This document shows positions 30,678 through 40,117 of a DNA stretch of 64,000 bases, one piece after another (position 1 is the first letter of the stretch; each line of letters starts with the position of its first letter). The notes beneath the pieces were generated by a model. The model ran no database searches and was not told where the DNA came from. It worked only from the letters and a program-made list of their open reading frames with translations. The position numbers were made by a program, and so were the translations under genes. Origin of the DNA: Rhodospirillaceae bacterium (GTDB lineage Bacteria > Pseudomonadota > Alphaproteobacteria > UBA6615); NCBI GenBank assembly GCA_002713365.1, contig PASR01000008.1:210363-274362 (forward strand), given 5' to 3'.

Positions 30678-31577
30678 ATGGGAATATCGAGAGTTGAATC
30701 TTTAATTTATGGTGTTACAGATATAGATTCTGGGATCCGGTATTTTGAAAATTGGGGCCTAGAAAATGTAGAGAAAGGTGCAAGCGGCGCAATATTCAAA
30801 ACGCCCACTAATCAAACCATTCATATAAAATCAAAAGACAATCCATCTTTACCATCAGCCCCAGATGACGAAAACTCAACTGTACGCCAGACAATATGGG
30901 GTGTTGAAACAGCTGCAGATCTAGAAAAAATTGGGGCAGAGATGTCGATTGACCGAGAAGTCAAATTAAACCCTGATAATTCTATACAAGTAACAGATGA
31001 ATGCGGGTTTTCCCTGGGTTTTTGTATTGGTAAAGTCAAAGAGTTAAAGGCCTTACCTTCTCGCGTTAACTTGAATGAAAACTCTGAAAGGCTTAATGCA
31101 GTTGTTGAATCATTGCCGCAGGCTAAACCTTTAAGGCTCGGGCATGTGGTCTATTATGTTCCTATAGAAAAAGCCGACAAAGCTGTTTCTTTTTATATCG
31201 ACCGATTAGGGTTTCGTCTATCCGATCGAACTTTAGGACGCGGAGATTTTATGCGCTGCCCAGGATCAAGGGATCATCACAACTTGTTTTTACTAAGACG
31301 TAAAGATAAAGCTGCATTCAATCATGCAGCATTTGAAGTACAAAATTTTGATGAAATTATGATGGGAGGCGTATTTATGAAAAATAATGGATGGCAGCCC
31401 GAGACTACTCCAGGGCGTCATGTTCTTGGATCAAATCTTTACTGGTATTTTCGTAATCCGTGTGGCGGCAACACAGAATATTTTGCAGACATGGACTGTA
31501 TGGATGATGATTGGGAACCACGTATTTGGGATAAAAACCCAGGATTTTCGCTTTGGTCAATAAGCGATCCGGATTAA
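30678..31577 (+). CDS. VOC family protein (extradiol-dioxygenase-like)
   Basis: LRLGHVVYYVPIEKADKAVSFYIDRLGFRLSDRT...DHHNLFLLRR...FNHAAFEVQNFDEIM; tandem glyoxalase-fold modules. Confidence 0.83.
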   Translation: MGISRVESLIYGVTDIDSGIRYFENWGLENVEKGASGAIFKTPTNQTIHIKSKDNPSLPSAPDDENSTVRQTIWGVETAADLEKIGAEMSIDREVKLNPDNSIQVTDECGFSLGFCIGKVKELKALPSRVNLNENSERLNAVVESLPQAKPLRLGHVVYYVPIEKADKAVSFYIDRLGFRLSDRTLGRGDFMRCPGSRDHHNLFLLRRKDKAAFNHAAFEVQNFDEIMMGGVFMKNNGWQPETTPGRHVLGSNLYWYFRNPCGGNTEYFADMDCMDDDWEPRIWDKNPGFSLWSISDPD

Positions 31578-31802
31578 AAGTTATTGTTGAATCATTAATA
31601 AAATTTAACCATTAGATTGAATCGTAAGTTTTAATTAAGCAAAAAGAAGGTATATATAAAGCCATTCTGGAAAATATTTGAGAAACATAACTAACTTTTA
31701 TTAAACCTTTATTATTATTTTCTAAAATGTGAGTTATACATTTAGTAAATAATTTCATTATATAGTAATTGTTAGGGCGCGTTATAAAAAAAGGACAAAA
31801 TT

Positions 31803-32855
31803 ATGAAGCAAATAAATGTTGGAGTAATAGGGACTGGTTGGACTGGAGGAATCCGGGCTAATGCTTGTGCACGAAGTCCATTGATTGATGAACTCCACAT
31901 AGCTGAGATTAACCCAGAACGCCTTGCAGAAGTTAAAGATGAGACAAACCCTGTTTTTTCTACAACAGATTGGGAAGTCCTTTTAAAAAAGGATGAAGTC
32001 GATACAATAATTATTTCTGCTACTCCAGAGTCAACGCACTATCCAATGATAAAAGCAGCCTTGGAAGCTGGAAAACATGTTTTTGTAGAAAAACCCATTT
32101 CAACCACAATAGCCGAAGCAGATGAAGTGATAGCATTGGCTGCGGAAAAGAATCTAAAATTTACCGTTGGTTATTCACAGAGGTTTGAGCCCAAACATGC
32201 CTATATAAACAAAGCATTAAAAGAAGGGTTGGTAGGTGATCCAGTAACCTGTCTAGTTAGTCGTAATGTAACACGCGAGTTGGGGAACAAAATAACTGGT
32301 CGTTCTAAACTGTCACCAGCAGCCATGGAAGCAACACATGATCTCGATTTTCTCTTATGGTGCCTTCAACCCCGCAAGCCTATTCGTGTTTACTCACAAA
32401 CATCAGGAAAGCTATTCAGACGAAATAGCGAAACACCTGACCATCAATGGATTATGGTGACCATGGATGACGGTACAACCATTACAGTTGGTGCCGGATG
32501 GATTTTACCTATTGGTTATCCAAATTATTCTCAGTGTTGGATAGAGGTCGTTGGAACTGATGGGGCGCTAACGATAGATGACACGCATAAGGAGGTTCAA
32601 TTCAATACTACTGATCATGGAATACGTTATCCAATGTCATCTATGCCTGGAGAACCTGTCGACCACGTGTTCGCCGGGCCGATGGCAGCTGAAACAATCC
32701 ATTTTGTCGAAGCTGTAGTCTATGACCGACCTGTGATGGTAAAACCGGACGAAGCTAGGCTAGTTATGGATGTATATACTGCAGCAGATTTATCAGACGA
32801 ACTTGGTGAACCGGTAACTCTGCCGCGAAACGACCCTACATTGATAACAGAATAA
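31803..32855 (+). CDS. Gfo/Idh/MocA family oxidoreductase
   Basis: NVGVIGTGWTGGIRANACARSPLIDELHIAEIN...VFVEKPISTTIAEADEVI. Confidence 0.92.
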   Translation: MKQINVGVIGTGWTGGIRANACARSPLIDELHIAEINPERLAEVKDETNPVFSTTDWEVLLKKDEVDTIIISATPESTHYPMIKAALEAGKHVFVEKPISTTIAEADEVIALAAEKNLKFTVGYSQRFEPKHAYINKALKEGLVGDPVTCLVSRNVTRELGNKITGRSKLSPAAMEATHDLDFLLWCLQPRKPIRVYSQTSGKLFRRNSETPDHQWIMVTMDDGTTITVGAGWILPIGYPNYSQCWIEVVGTDGALTIDDTHKEVQFNTTDHGIRYPMSSMPGEPVDHVFAGPMAAETIHFVEAVVYDRPVMVKPDEARLVMDVYTAADLSDELGEPVTLPRNDPTLITE

Positions 32856-32981
32856 ATTATAAAATATTATTAGATTACATCAGACAATACTAGGGTAACT
32901 TCAGCTACGTTAATACTAAAAATAATTTCCCAATAAATTTATTAATATTATCTGAAACTTTGGACATTATGGGAAAACAAA

Positions 32982-33737
32982 ATGGATCAAGCAGTTTGGG
33001 CAATCTGGTATGACCTCCAAGATCAGACACAGTCAGAATATACAGATTGGTTACATAAAGAATATTTGCCTATCCTACAATCACGTCCTGGTTTCACTTG
33101 GGCGGCTCATTACCAAAGCCAGGGTGGTGGAGCGGATATGGAAAAAGTCAGAAACACTTTTCCAAAGTCACATGGAATGGAAGGCTTAGGAAAGGGAACG
33201 CAGTTTCTAATGTTAGTTGGCGCCACAGAACCATGGGTTTTACTGGATCCCAGCGTAATACATGAAGAACGCGCAATTACCGGAAAAGTGAAAGAAATGC
33301 TTAATATGCGTCAAAATACCCGGTCATGTATATTTTCAGTTTTTGCTCGGGTTAATGGTCCAGAAATGAATAAGAGACCTCTAGGAACGACCCCGGCCCC
33401 TGCAATACAGATGGGTAGCTTCCGTATAAATGAGTTGGAAAATGAGTATGATGTCGGCGCATGGTACGCTCAACAAAGACTTCCAGCCATGGCCAAAATG
33501 CCAGGGTGTATTGGGGCCAGGGTCATGTTATCAATAGCTGGATGGGCAAAGTACTCAGTTTTGTACGAATTTACTTCATTAGAAACTCGTCTTAAATATT
33601 TCGAAAAGCCACTTGAATCCTTAATGCTAGATGAGCAGGAATGGTCAGGTAAGATCGTCCGTTCAACAATGCATACTCCTGGTTCACCAACCATAGCTAG
33701 AAGAATATGGCCAGCAGTGCCAGTTGAAGATGAGTAA
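32982..33737 (+). CDS. Uncharacterised protein, EthD/Dabb-like tandem domains (tentative)
   Basis: AVWAIWYDLQDQTQSEYTDWLHKEYLPILQSRPGFTWAAHYQ; repeated in the C-terminal half (DVGAWYAQQRLPAMAKMPGCIGARVMLSIAG). Confidence 0.6.
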   Translation: MDQAVWAIWYDLQDQTQSEYTDWLHKEYLPILQSRPGFTWAAHYQSQGGGADMEKVRNTFPKSHGMEGLGKGTQFLMLVGATEPWVLLDPSVIHEERAITGKVKEMLNMRQNTRSCIFSVFARVNGPEMNKRPLGTTPAPAIQMGSFRINELENEYDVGAWYAQQRLPAMAKMPGCIGARVMLSIAGWAKYSVLYEFTSLETRLKYFEKPLESLMLDEQEWSGKIVRSTMHTPGSPTIARRIWPAVPVEDE

Positions 33738-34650
33738 AATAGACTTACACTTCGGAGGCTACCAGGGCCCATACTCGGTACATAGCCGCGCTATATCTGT
33801 ATTCAGAGAAACATTAGATTTTTCGCTAGGAAAAGATTTAGATTTTACCCAGTCTCTTAACATAATGGATATGGGAAGGCCCGCTTCAGATTTAATTAAT
33901 ATGGTATCTTCTGGCGAACTCACATTTTGCTATTTTTCTTCAAGTTATTTAGCTGATACAGTTAAAGAATTTCAACTACTAGACCTGCCATTTATGATTC
34001 AAGACCGTGAACAGGCTTACGCCATGATTGACGGCCCTTTAGGGCATTTTCTTGAAGAAAAAATTGATGAGGCTTGTGATTTTAGAATTGTCTCATGGTG
34101 GGATAATGGGTTTCGTCACTTTTCTAATAAAGTACGTCCTATTCGAAACCCAGCTGACTGCGATGGCCTTATTATTAGAAGCTTACGCAGCGATATATAT
34201 AAAAAAACATACTCTAGCCTTGGTTTTAAACCAGTATATTTAGATGTAAGCAAATTAAAAAGTGCAGTGGTATCGGGAAAGGTCGATGCCCAAGAGAATG
34301 CATTAACTAATATATTTAATTTTGGAATTAATAATCATCATCGCTGGATTACCCTATCACAGCATTTTTTTGGACTAGCAGTAGTATTATGCCACAAAAA
34401 AACGTATGACAGTTGGCCTGTAGAAGTTAGAGAAATCGTTAATGCCTCAATTAAAAAAGCTACTGATGCTCAACGCAAACTTGCCGCCGCAGAGGAAAAA
34501 GAGGTTTTAGAAAGATTTGATCTATCAAACAACGAAATTATTACATTAGGTGATGCTGAACGACTAGAATTTGCCTCAACTGTAAAACCAGTTATTGATA
34601 ATACAGTAAGCGGTTTTCGAAATAAACTTTTTGATTTTATTTCTGTTTAA
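33730..34650 (+). CDS. DctP-like (TRAP SBP fold) protein lacking a signal peptide
   Basis: GLIIRSLRSDIYKKTYSSLGFKPVYLDVSKLKSAVVSGKVDAQENALTNI matches the DctP core; N-terminus MSKIDLHFGGYQGPYSVHSRA has no leader. ATG 33730 overlaps the upstream gene. Confidence 0.82.
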   Translation: MSKIDLHFGGYQGPYSVHSRAISVFRETLDFSLGKDLDFTQSLNIMDMGRPASDLINMVSSGELTFCYFSSSYLADTVKEFQLLDLPFMIQDREQAYAMIDGPLGHFLEEKIDEACDFRIVSWWDNGFRHFSNKVRPIRNPADCDGLIIRSLRSDIYKKTYSSLGFKPVYLDVSKLKSAVVSGKVDAQENALTNIFNFGINNHHRWITLSQHFFGLAVVLCHKKTYDSWPVEVREIVNASIKKATDAQRKLAAAEEKEVLERFDLSNNEIITLGDAERLEFASTVKPVIDNTVSGFRNKLFDFISV

Positions 34651-34677
34651 AATATTTAAGTCGATCAATAAATACTG

Positions 34678-35565
34678 TTAATTAGAATTTCGTATTTTAT
34701 CAAATTCTGGATATAATAAACTATAGTCTTTTTCCGCCATGCCATTATCAATAGCCCGATTAAGAAACTGCAGCGTTTCTTTAGCGTAGCGTGCATCAAT
34801 ATTCATTGATTCTGCCATTTTTACCGCCATGCCTAGGTCTTTATTCAAGTTATAGACTCGCGATCGAGCATCCCATTTTTCAGAAAGTATATGTTTAGGA
34901 AACCTAAATTCACTAGAATAGCTACGTGCATTAGAGTTATTAAAAACCTCAACCATATCTGCCAAAGATATACCTGCTGCCTCAGCCATTATACCAGCTT
35001 CACAATTGGTAAGAAAAATTGTGTGAACAACCATGTTATGTATTAATTTCATAGCATGACCCGCTCCGCTCTCACCAAGATAAAATATACTTTTAGCTAT
35101 AGCATTTAGCATCGGTCTTGAGCTTTCATACACGTTCTTATCACCACCAATCATTAAGGTAAGTGAGCCTGAATCAGCTCCTGTCGCACCGCCGCTCATA
35201 GCTGCATCTAGATATTTCACACCGTGTTTATCCGCTAATTCAACTACTCTTTTCGTGTCCTCTGGAAACGATGTTGTTAAATCAAAAACTACTGTACCTT
35301 CTGCTGCTTGCGCCAAAACACCCTGCTCTCCCTCCAATGTTTCTTCTATTTCTCGTGTTGCTGGCACAACATAAAATAATGTGGCCCCTTGAGCGGCCAT
35401 CTCACCTGGAGATAAAACATACGTATTTTCAATATTTCTAAATTTCATAATTGCTTCTTTAGAAACATCCCACACACCTGTTTCATAGCCAGCAGCTGCC
35501 AAATTTCTAGCAACACCACCTCCCATATTTCCAAGCCCAATAACCCCTGCTTTCAAACTAGTCAT
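34678..35565 (-). CDS. NAD(P)-dependent oxidoreductase, 3-hydroxyisobutyrate dehydrogenase family
   Basis: AGVIGLGNMGGGVARNLAAAGYETGVWDVS...DAAMSGGATGADSGSLTLMIGG...GAGHAMKLIHNMV. Confidence 0.92.
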   Translation of the reverse strand: MTSLKAGVIGLGNMGGGVARNLAAAGYETGVWDVSKEAIMKFRNIENTYVLSPGEMAAQGATLFYVVPATREIEETLEGEQGVLAQAAEGTVVFDLTTSFPEDTKRVVELADKHGVKYLDAAMSGGATGADSGSLTLMIGGDKNVYESSRPMLNAIAKSIFYLGESGAGHAMKLIHNMVVHTIFLTNCEAGIMAEAAGISLADMVEVFNNSNARSYSSEFRFPKHILSEKWDARSRVYNLNKDLGMAVKMAESMNIDARYAKETLQFLNRAIDNGMAEKDYSLLYPEFDKIRNSN

Positions 35566-35639
35566 TATAAGTACTCCAAATTTATTCGGCTGTTTTTGCG
35601 GTAAATATTAATATTGTATTTAAGCAAACTTATGTAGGA

Positions 35640-36767
35640 TTATAGTTGTTGATAATACTCGTCGAGATTAAGGGGTAGTTTTAGTTCTTCACATCTAGCT
35701 GAAGATAGATCCATAGCCATTGTCAGAAGAAGGTTTTTATGGCCTTCAGCAGCTGTCGCATGCGGTGTTTTCATACCTGTGTAAAGGCGTTGATACCATG
35801 AGTTAGTTTCTTCTCTCATGGGCCCCCAAAACTGGCCGTCAAAAATGTCACCAGCCGGATAGCTTGTAAGAAAGTCTACATGACGTTGATATTCTGGAGT
35901 AAAACCATCTGGAACATATCCTCCGCCCTGTGGGACTTCAGTAGCAAGTACAAGGTCCCTATGAGTATCTTCAATGTCTATAACACCTTTATTACCAATT
36001 ATACCAATTTCCAAGCCATAAACAGCTCCAGGCCACACAACAGGTGCTGCCCAACTTATATTCATAGAAAACATGGTATCGTCATCCATCATAAATACAC
36101 CAAAGGTTGAGTCCTTTGTTCCATATTGAGAAAGAGCTAAATCATTAGAGCGGGCATAAATAGAAACTGGCTTTTTACCCTCCATCAACCACATAGACAT
36201 ATCTAATGCATGAGTACCTGAAACAACCATAGGGGTTAAATTTTCACGTTGGTTGGTTCTTTGCACCGTGGCAATAGGTACCATCCGATTCATTATTGCA
36301 CGCGTTACTACTCCTGTAACCTGGCCTATTTGACCCGTATTTAGTCGCTCTTTAACTGCTAGGAACCTTCTGCGAAAGCGATTAGTATAACCAACGACAG
36401 CATCCACACCAGCTGCTTCTATGGCATCTAGAACCCTCTGCGACTCTCTAACGTCTGTAGCTAATGGCTTTTCAATAAATAAGCTATGACCTTGGTCCAC
36501 GGCGGCAAGTGTTGGAAGCACATGATGGTTTTCATCTGTAGAAATAATAACTGCGTTTACTTCCGGTCTTTTTAGTAATGTTTCATAACTGGTAGTAAAG
36601 AAATCAGCTTTTGTATCTTGTGCAAGTTGCTTTCCTAGATCTTCTTTTATATCACACAGGCCTAACCAACCAATACCCGGGTAATCACGCGCAATTTCAG
36701 CACGTATTCTTCCTATTGTACCGCAACCTATTATTGCTAGTCCTATTTCTTTACGTTCGCCGATCAT
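35640..36767 (-). CDS. Gfo/Idh/MocA family oxidoreductase
   Basis: GLAIIGCGTIGRIRAEIARDYPGIGWLGLCDIKED...LFIEKPLATDVRES. Confidence 0.92.
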   Translation of the reverse strand: MIGERKEIGLAIIGCGTIGRIRAEIARDYPGIGWLGLCDIKEDLGKQLAQDTKADFFTTSYETLLKRPEVNAVIISTDENHHVLPTLAAVDQGHSLFIEKPLATDVRESQRVLDAIEAAGVDAVVGYTNRFRRRFLAVKERLNTGQIGQVTGVVTRAIMNRMVPIATVQRTNQRENLTPMVVSGTHALDMSMWLMEGKKPVSIYARSNDLALSQYGTKDSTFGVFMMDDDTMFSMNISWAAPVVWPGAVYGLEIGIIGNKGVIDIEDTHRDLVLATEVPQGGGYVPDGFTPEYQRHVDFLTSYPAGDIFDGQFWGPMREETNSWYQRLYTGMKTPHATAAEGHKNLLLTMAMDLSSARCEELKLPLNLDEYYQQL

Positions 36768-37047
36768 AGTTTTTAATGCTCCATAAGCTCATGTTGTTAC
36801 ATATCTACTAGCAATAAGTTTTTAATTTTTTACAAGTGACCAGATCGTACCGATTCTTGTATAAAGCATCAAGGAAGACGATAGTTATTGTTTATTAAAA
36901 TAATAAGATGAGGTAAATACAAAGAGTTTGTATTCCTACTGTAGAAATTTAGCTGGGAGGGTTCTAAGGTTATAGTGACTGCCCGATAAATTCAAAACAA
37001 CTAAACCTCTTTTTTAATTGGGTTTAAAATCTTAGAAGGAGCGTAAG

Positions 37048-38058
37048 ATGTACTCGGTCGATATCCATGCCCATTTTTTTAGCAGTGGTTATATTTCTAT
37101 ACTTGAAAAACATGGACATATTGTTGGGTGGTCAGTTGACCGTCACAGTGATGGATCTATTTCAATGATCCCACCCAATGGTCGCGCGATAGGCCCTATA
37201 GAACCCAGCTATTTTGATGTTAATGCTCGTCTAGAAGGTTTGGACCGTCAAGAAACGGACCTGCACGCTCTATCTTTAACAAATCCAATGTGCCATTTCA
37301 GAGATGATGCTTTTAACCTTGATTTAGCTCAGGCTTACAATGATGAAACAGCAGAATTTCATTCTGCTCACCCAGATAGGTTTATCGGTTTAATTACATT
37401 ACCTATGCTTAAAGCTGATGATGCTGTCTCCGAACTAGAGCGAGCTGCAAAACTGCCAGGGTCCAGAGGTGTATATATGTGCACTAACGTGGCAGGGCAT
37501 AATCTATCAGAACCAAGATTCGCACCAATATTTGATAAGGTTGCTGAATTAAAATTACCAATATTTCTGCATCCCGGGAATGTAATTGGAGCAGACCGCC
37601 TTAATGATTATCATACAATTAATACTATTGGAAATCCTACCGATACAGCAGTCGCCGCCACTTTTCTAATATTTAGCGGTATTCTAGATAAATACCCAAA
37701 TTTGGAAGTAAGTCTTCCACACGCAGGTGGAACTTTCCCTATACTAATAGGCAGAATCGACCATGGTTGGACAGTAAGAAAGGAGTGCAAACATCTCAAA
37801 AATGCACCATCAACCTACTTACGCCGTTTTACCTATGATACAATTGGTCATGCTAATTATGTTATGAAATACTTAACTGAACTAGTTGGCGTAGACCGAG
37901 TCGTTTTGGGTAGTGACTTCTGTTTTGATATGGGTCATGAAAAACCAGTACAAAATGTTATGGAATATGACTGGCTAAACGAAGAAGAAAAGAGAGCTAT
38001 CATTGGCGGTAACGCTTGCCGTATCCTTGGCTTAAAAGTGCCTGAAGCCTCAGAGTAA
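37048..38058 (+). CDS. Amidohydrolase family protein (ACMSD-like)
   Basis: VDIHAHFFSSGYI...IFLHPGNVIGADRL...VSLPHAGGTFPILIGRIDHGW...VVLGSDFCFDMG. Confidence 0.88.
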   Translation: MYSVDIHAHFFSSGYISILEKHGHIVGWSVDRHSDGSISMIPPNGRAIGPIEPSYFDVNARLEGLDRQETDLHALSLTNPMCHFRDDAFNLDLAQAYNDETAEFHSAHPDRFIGLITLPMLKADDAVSELERAAKLPGSRGVYMCTNVAGHNLSEPRFAPIFDKVAELKLPIFLHPGNVIGADRLNDYHTINTIGNPTDTAVAATFLIFSGILDKYPNLEVSLPHAGGTFPILIGRIDHGWTVRKECKHLKNAPSTYLRRFTYDTIGHANYVMKYLTELVGVDRVVLGSDFCFDMGHEKPVQNVMEYDWLNEEEKRAIIGGNACRILGLKVPEASE

Positions 38059-38209
38059 GGAATAGAAAATTACCCATTGGGTCTGGTTTATTTTATTAAT
38101 ATTGCAGACAAACCAGTGGTCTGATAAGACGCGGCCAAGATATAATATATTTCATTAATAATGTATGTTTTACAATTATATAGTTGTGAAGATTATTCTG
38201 GAGACCTAA

Positions 38210-39523
38210 ATGAAGACCGTTGAAGATAATGCCCTAGATAAAGACTATAAAGTTGCTGATATCACTCTCGCTGATTGGGGCAGAAAAGAAATAGCCATAG
38301 CTGAGACTGAGATGCCTGGGCTAATAGCGCTTCGTGAGGAGTATGGTGAAACTAAACCTTTAGATGGTGCTCGTATAAGTGGGTGTTTGCATATGACAAT
38401 CCAAACAGCTGTACTTATAGAGACTCTGACTGCTTTAGGAGCAGAAGTTCGTTGGTCTTCATGTAATATTTTTTCTACACAAGACCAAGCAGCTGCAGCA
38501 ATTGCTTCAACTGGTGTTCCAGTTTTTGCTTGGAAAGAGGAAAGTGAAGAAGAGTTTTGGTGGTGTATAGATAAAACTATAGAAGGCCCTAATGGCTGGC
38601 GCCCAAATTTAATTTTAGATGATGGTGGTGATCTAACAGCGGTAATGCATGAAAAATACCCCGAATTTCTTAAAGATGTTAGAGGCCTTAGCGAAGAAAC
38701 GACAACAGGAGTGCACCGACTGCATGAAATGGCTCAAGATAAATCTTTAATGGTCCCGGCCTTCAACGTGAACGATAGTGTTACCAAATCAAAATTTGAT
38801 AATCTCTATGGCTGTAGGGAAAGTTTGGTTGATGGAATTAGGCGAGCAACAGATGTTATGATGGCAGGAAAAGTTGCGGTGGTGTGTGGCTTTGGTGACG
38901 TTGGCAAAGGATCATCGGCCAGCCTTAGAAATGCAGGCTGTCGGGTTTTAGTAACAGAGGTTGACCCCATTTGTGCACTGCAGGCCGCCATGGAAGGTTA
39001 TGAAGTTGTTACGATAGAAGATGTAGCATCCCAAGCCGATATTTTTGTAACCACAACCGGGAATGTTGACGTTGTAACAATCGAGCATATGAGGGATATG
39101 AAAGATCGTGCTATTGTTTGTAACATTGGCCATTTTGATACAGAAATTCAGGTTTCGGCTCTAAAAAACTATCAATGGCACAATGTTAAACCTCAAGTAG
39201 ACGAAATAGAATTTCCAGATGGTAAAAGGCTTATTCTCTTAGCCGAGGGCAGGCTAGTTAATCTAGGTTGCGCTACCGGGCACCCAAGTTTTGTAATGAG
39301 TGCGTCATTTACAAATCAAGTATTAGCACAGATTGAACTATGGGAAAATTATGGTGAATATAAAAATCAGGTATATGTTTTACCCAAACACTTAGATGAA
39401 AAAGTAGCAATGCTCCACTTAAATAAGGTCGGTGCTAAATTAACTAAACTGACTGTAGAGCAAGCTGATTACATCGGGGTACCTGAAACAGGTCCATTTA
39501 AAGCCGAAACATATAGATATTAG
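38210..39523 (+). CDS. ahcY: Adenosylhomocysteinase
   Basis: [26 protein letters not shown]...[31 protein letters not shown]...KAETYRY C-terminus. Confidence 0.98.
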   Translation: MKTVEDNALDKDYKVADITLADWGRKEIAIAETEMPGLIALREEYGETKPLDGARISGCLHMTIQTAVLIETLTALGAEVRWSSCNIFSTQDQAAAAIASTGVPVFAWKEESEEEFWWCIDKTIEGPNGWRPNLILDDGGDLTAVMHEKYPEFLKDVRGLSEETTTGVHRLHEMAQDKSLMVPAFNVNDSVTKSKFDNLYGCRESLVDGIRRATDVMMAGKVAVVCGFGDVGKGSSASLRNAGCRVLVTEVDPICALQAAMEGYEVVTIEDVASQADIFVTTTGNVDVVTIEHMRDMKDRAIVCNIGHFDTEIQVSALKNYQWHNVKPQVDEIEFPDGKRLILLAEGRLVNLGCATGHPSFVMSASFTNQVLAQIELWENYGEYKNQVYVLPKHLDEKVAMLHLNKVGAKLTKLTVEQADYIGVPETGPFKAETYRY

Positions 39524-39622
39524 ACAATAAGATTACTTGCAGCACTGGTGAAGCCCGTCTAAACTTTATCTGTGCAAAATTAAGTCGTTTGTTATCTACG
39601 GCTAAAGGTTAGACAATTCAAA

Positions 39623-40117
39623 ATGATGTCCCGGGGAATTATAGAAAAATCAACAACTTTATATAGAGATTTATATAACCTTAGCGCAACGGAAAACCTG
39701 GCTAATTCCATAGCTCCGTTATTACAAAAAAGTGATGTCATAGCCCTATATGGAGAACTTGGGGCTGGAAAAACTAGCTTCGCTCGTGCCTTAATAAAAA
39801 AACTAGGTTATAAGGGGGAAGTTCCAAGTCCAACATTTACATTAGCTCAGAATTATAATCTTGAATCTGTAAATGTATGGCATTTTGACCTTTACCGCAT
39901 ATTAGACCCTGATGAACTTATAGAGCTCGACATTGAAGAGGCTATGATACAATCTGTTTTGCTTATCGAATGGCCCCAGCGAATGGATAAGTGCCTACCA
40001 AATAACCGCCTTGATATTCAATTAAATTATACTGAAAACGAAGAAAGCCGTTCAGCAATCATTACCGGTCATGGACACTGGTCTTCAAGATTAAAAAAGG
40101 TGAGTAATGAACTCTGA
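39623..40117 (+). CDS. tsaE: tRNA (adenosine(37)-N6)-threonylcarbamoyltransferase complex ATPase TsaE
   Basis: YGELGAGKTSFARALIKKLGYKGEVPSPTFTLAQNYN...WHFDLYRI. Confidence 0.95.
   Translation: MMSRGIIEKSTTLYRDLYNLSATENLANSIAPLLQKSDVIALYGELGAGKTSFARALIKKLGYKGEVPSPTFTLAQNYNLESVNVWHFDLYRILDPDELIELDIEEAMIQSVLLIEWPQRMDKCLPNNRLDIQLNYTENEESRSAIITGHGHWSSRLKKVSNEL

Noticed and set aside
36831-36861. TACAAG-N19-CTTGTA inverted repeat in the divergent Gfo-Idh/amidohydrolase region
   Set aside because: Short arms with a long spacer; expected by chance in AT-rich DNA.
38059-38209. Known SAH riboswitch upstream of ahcY
   Set aside because: The conserved SAH-riboswitch core is not visible by eye, so only unexplained hairpins are reported.
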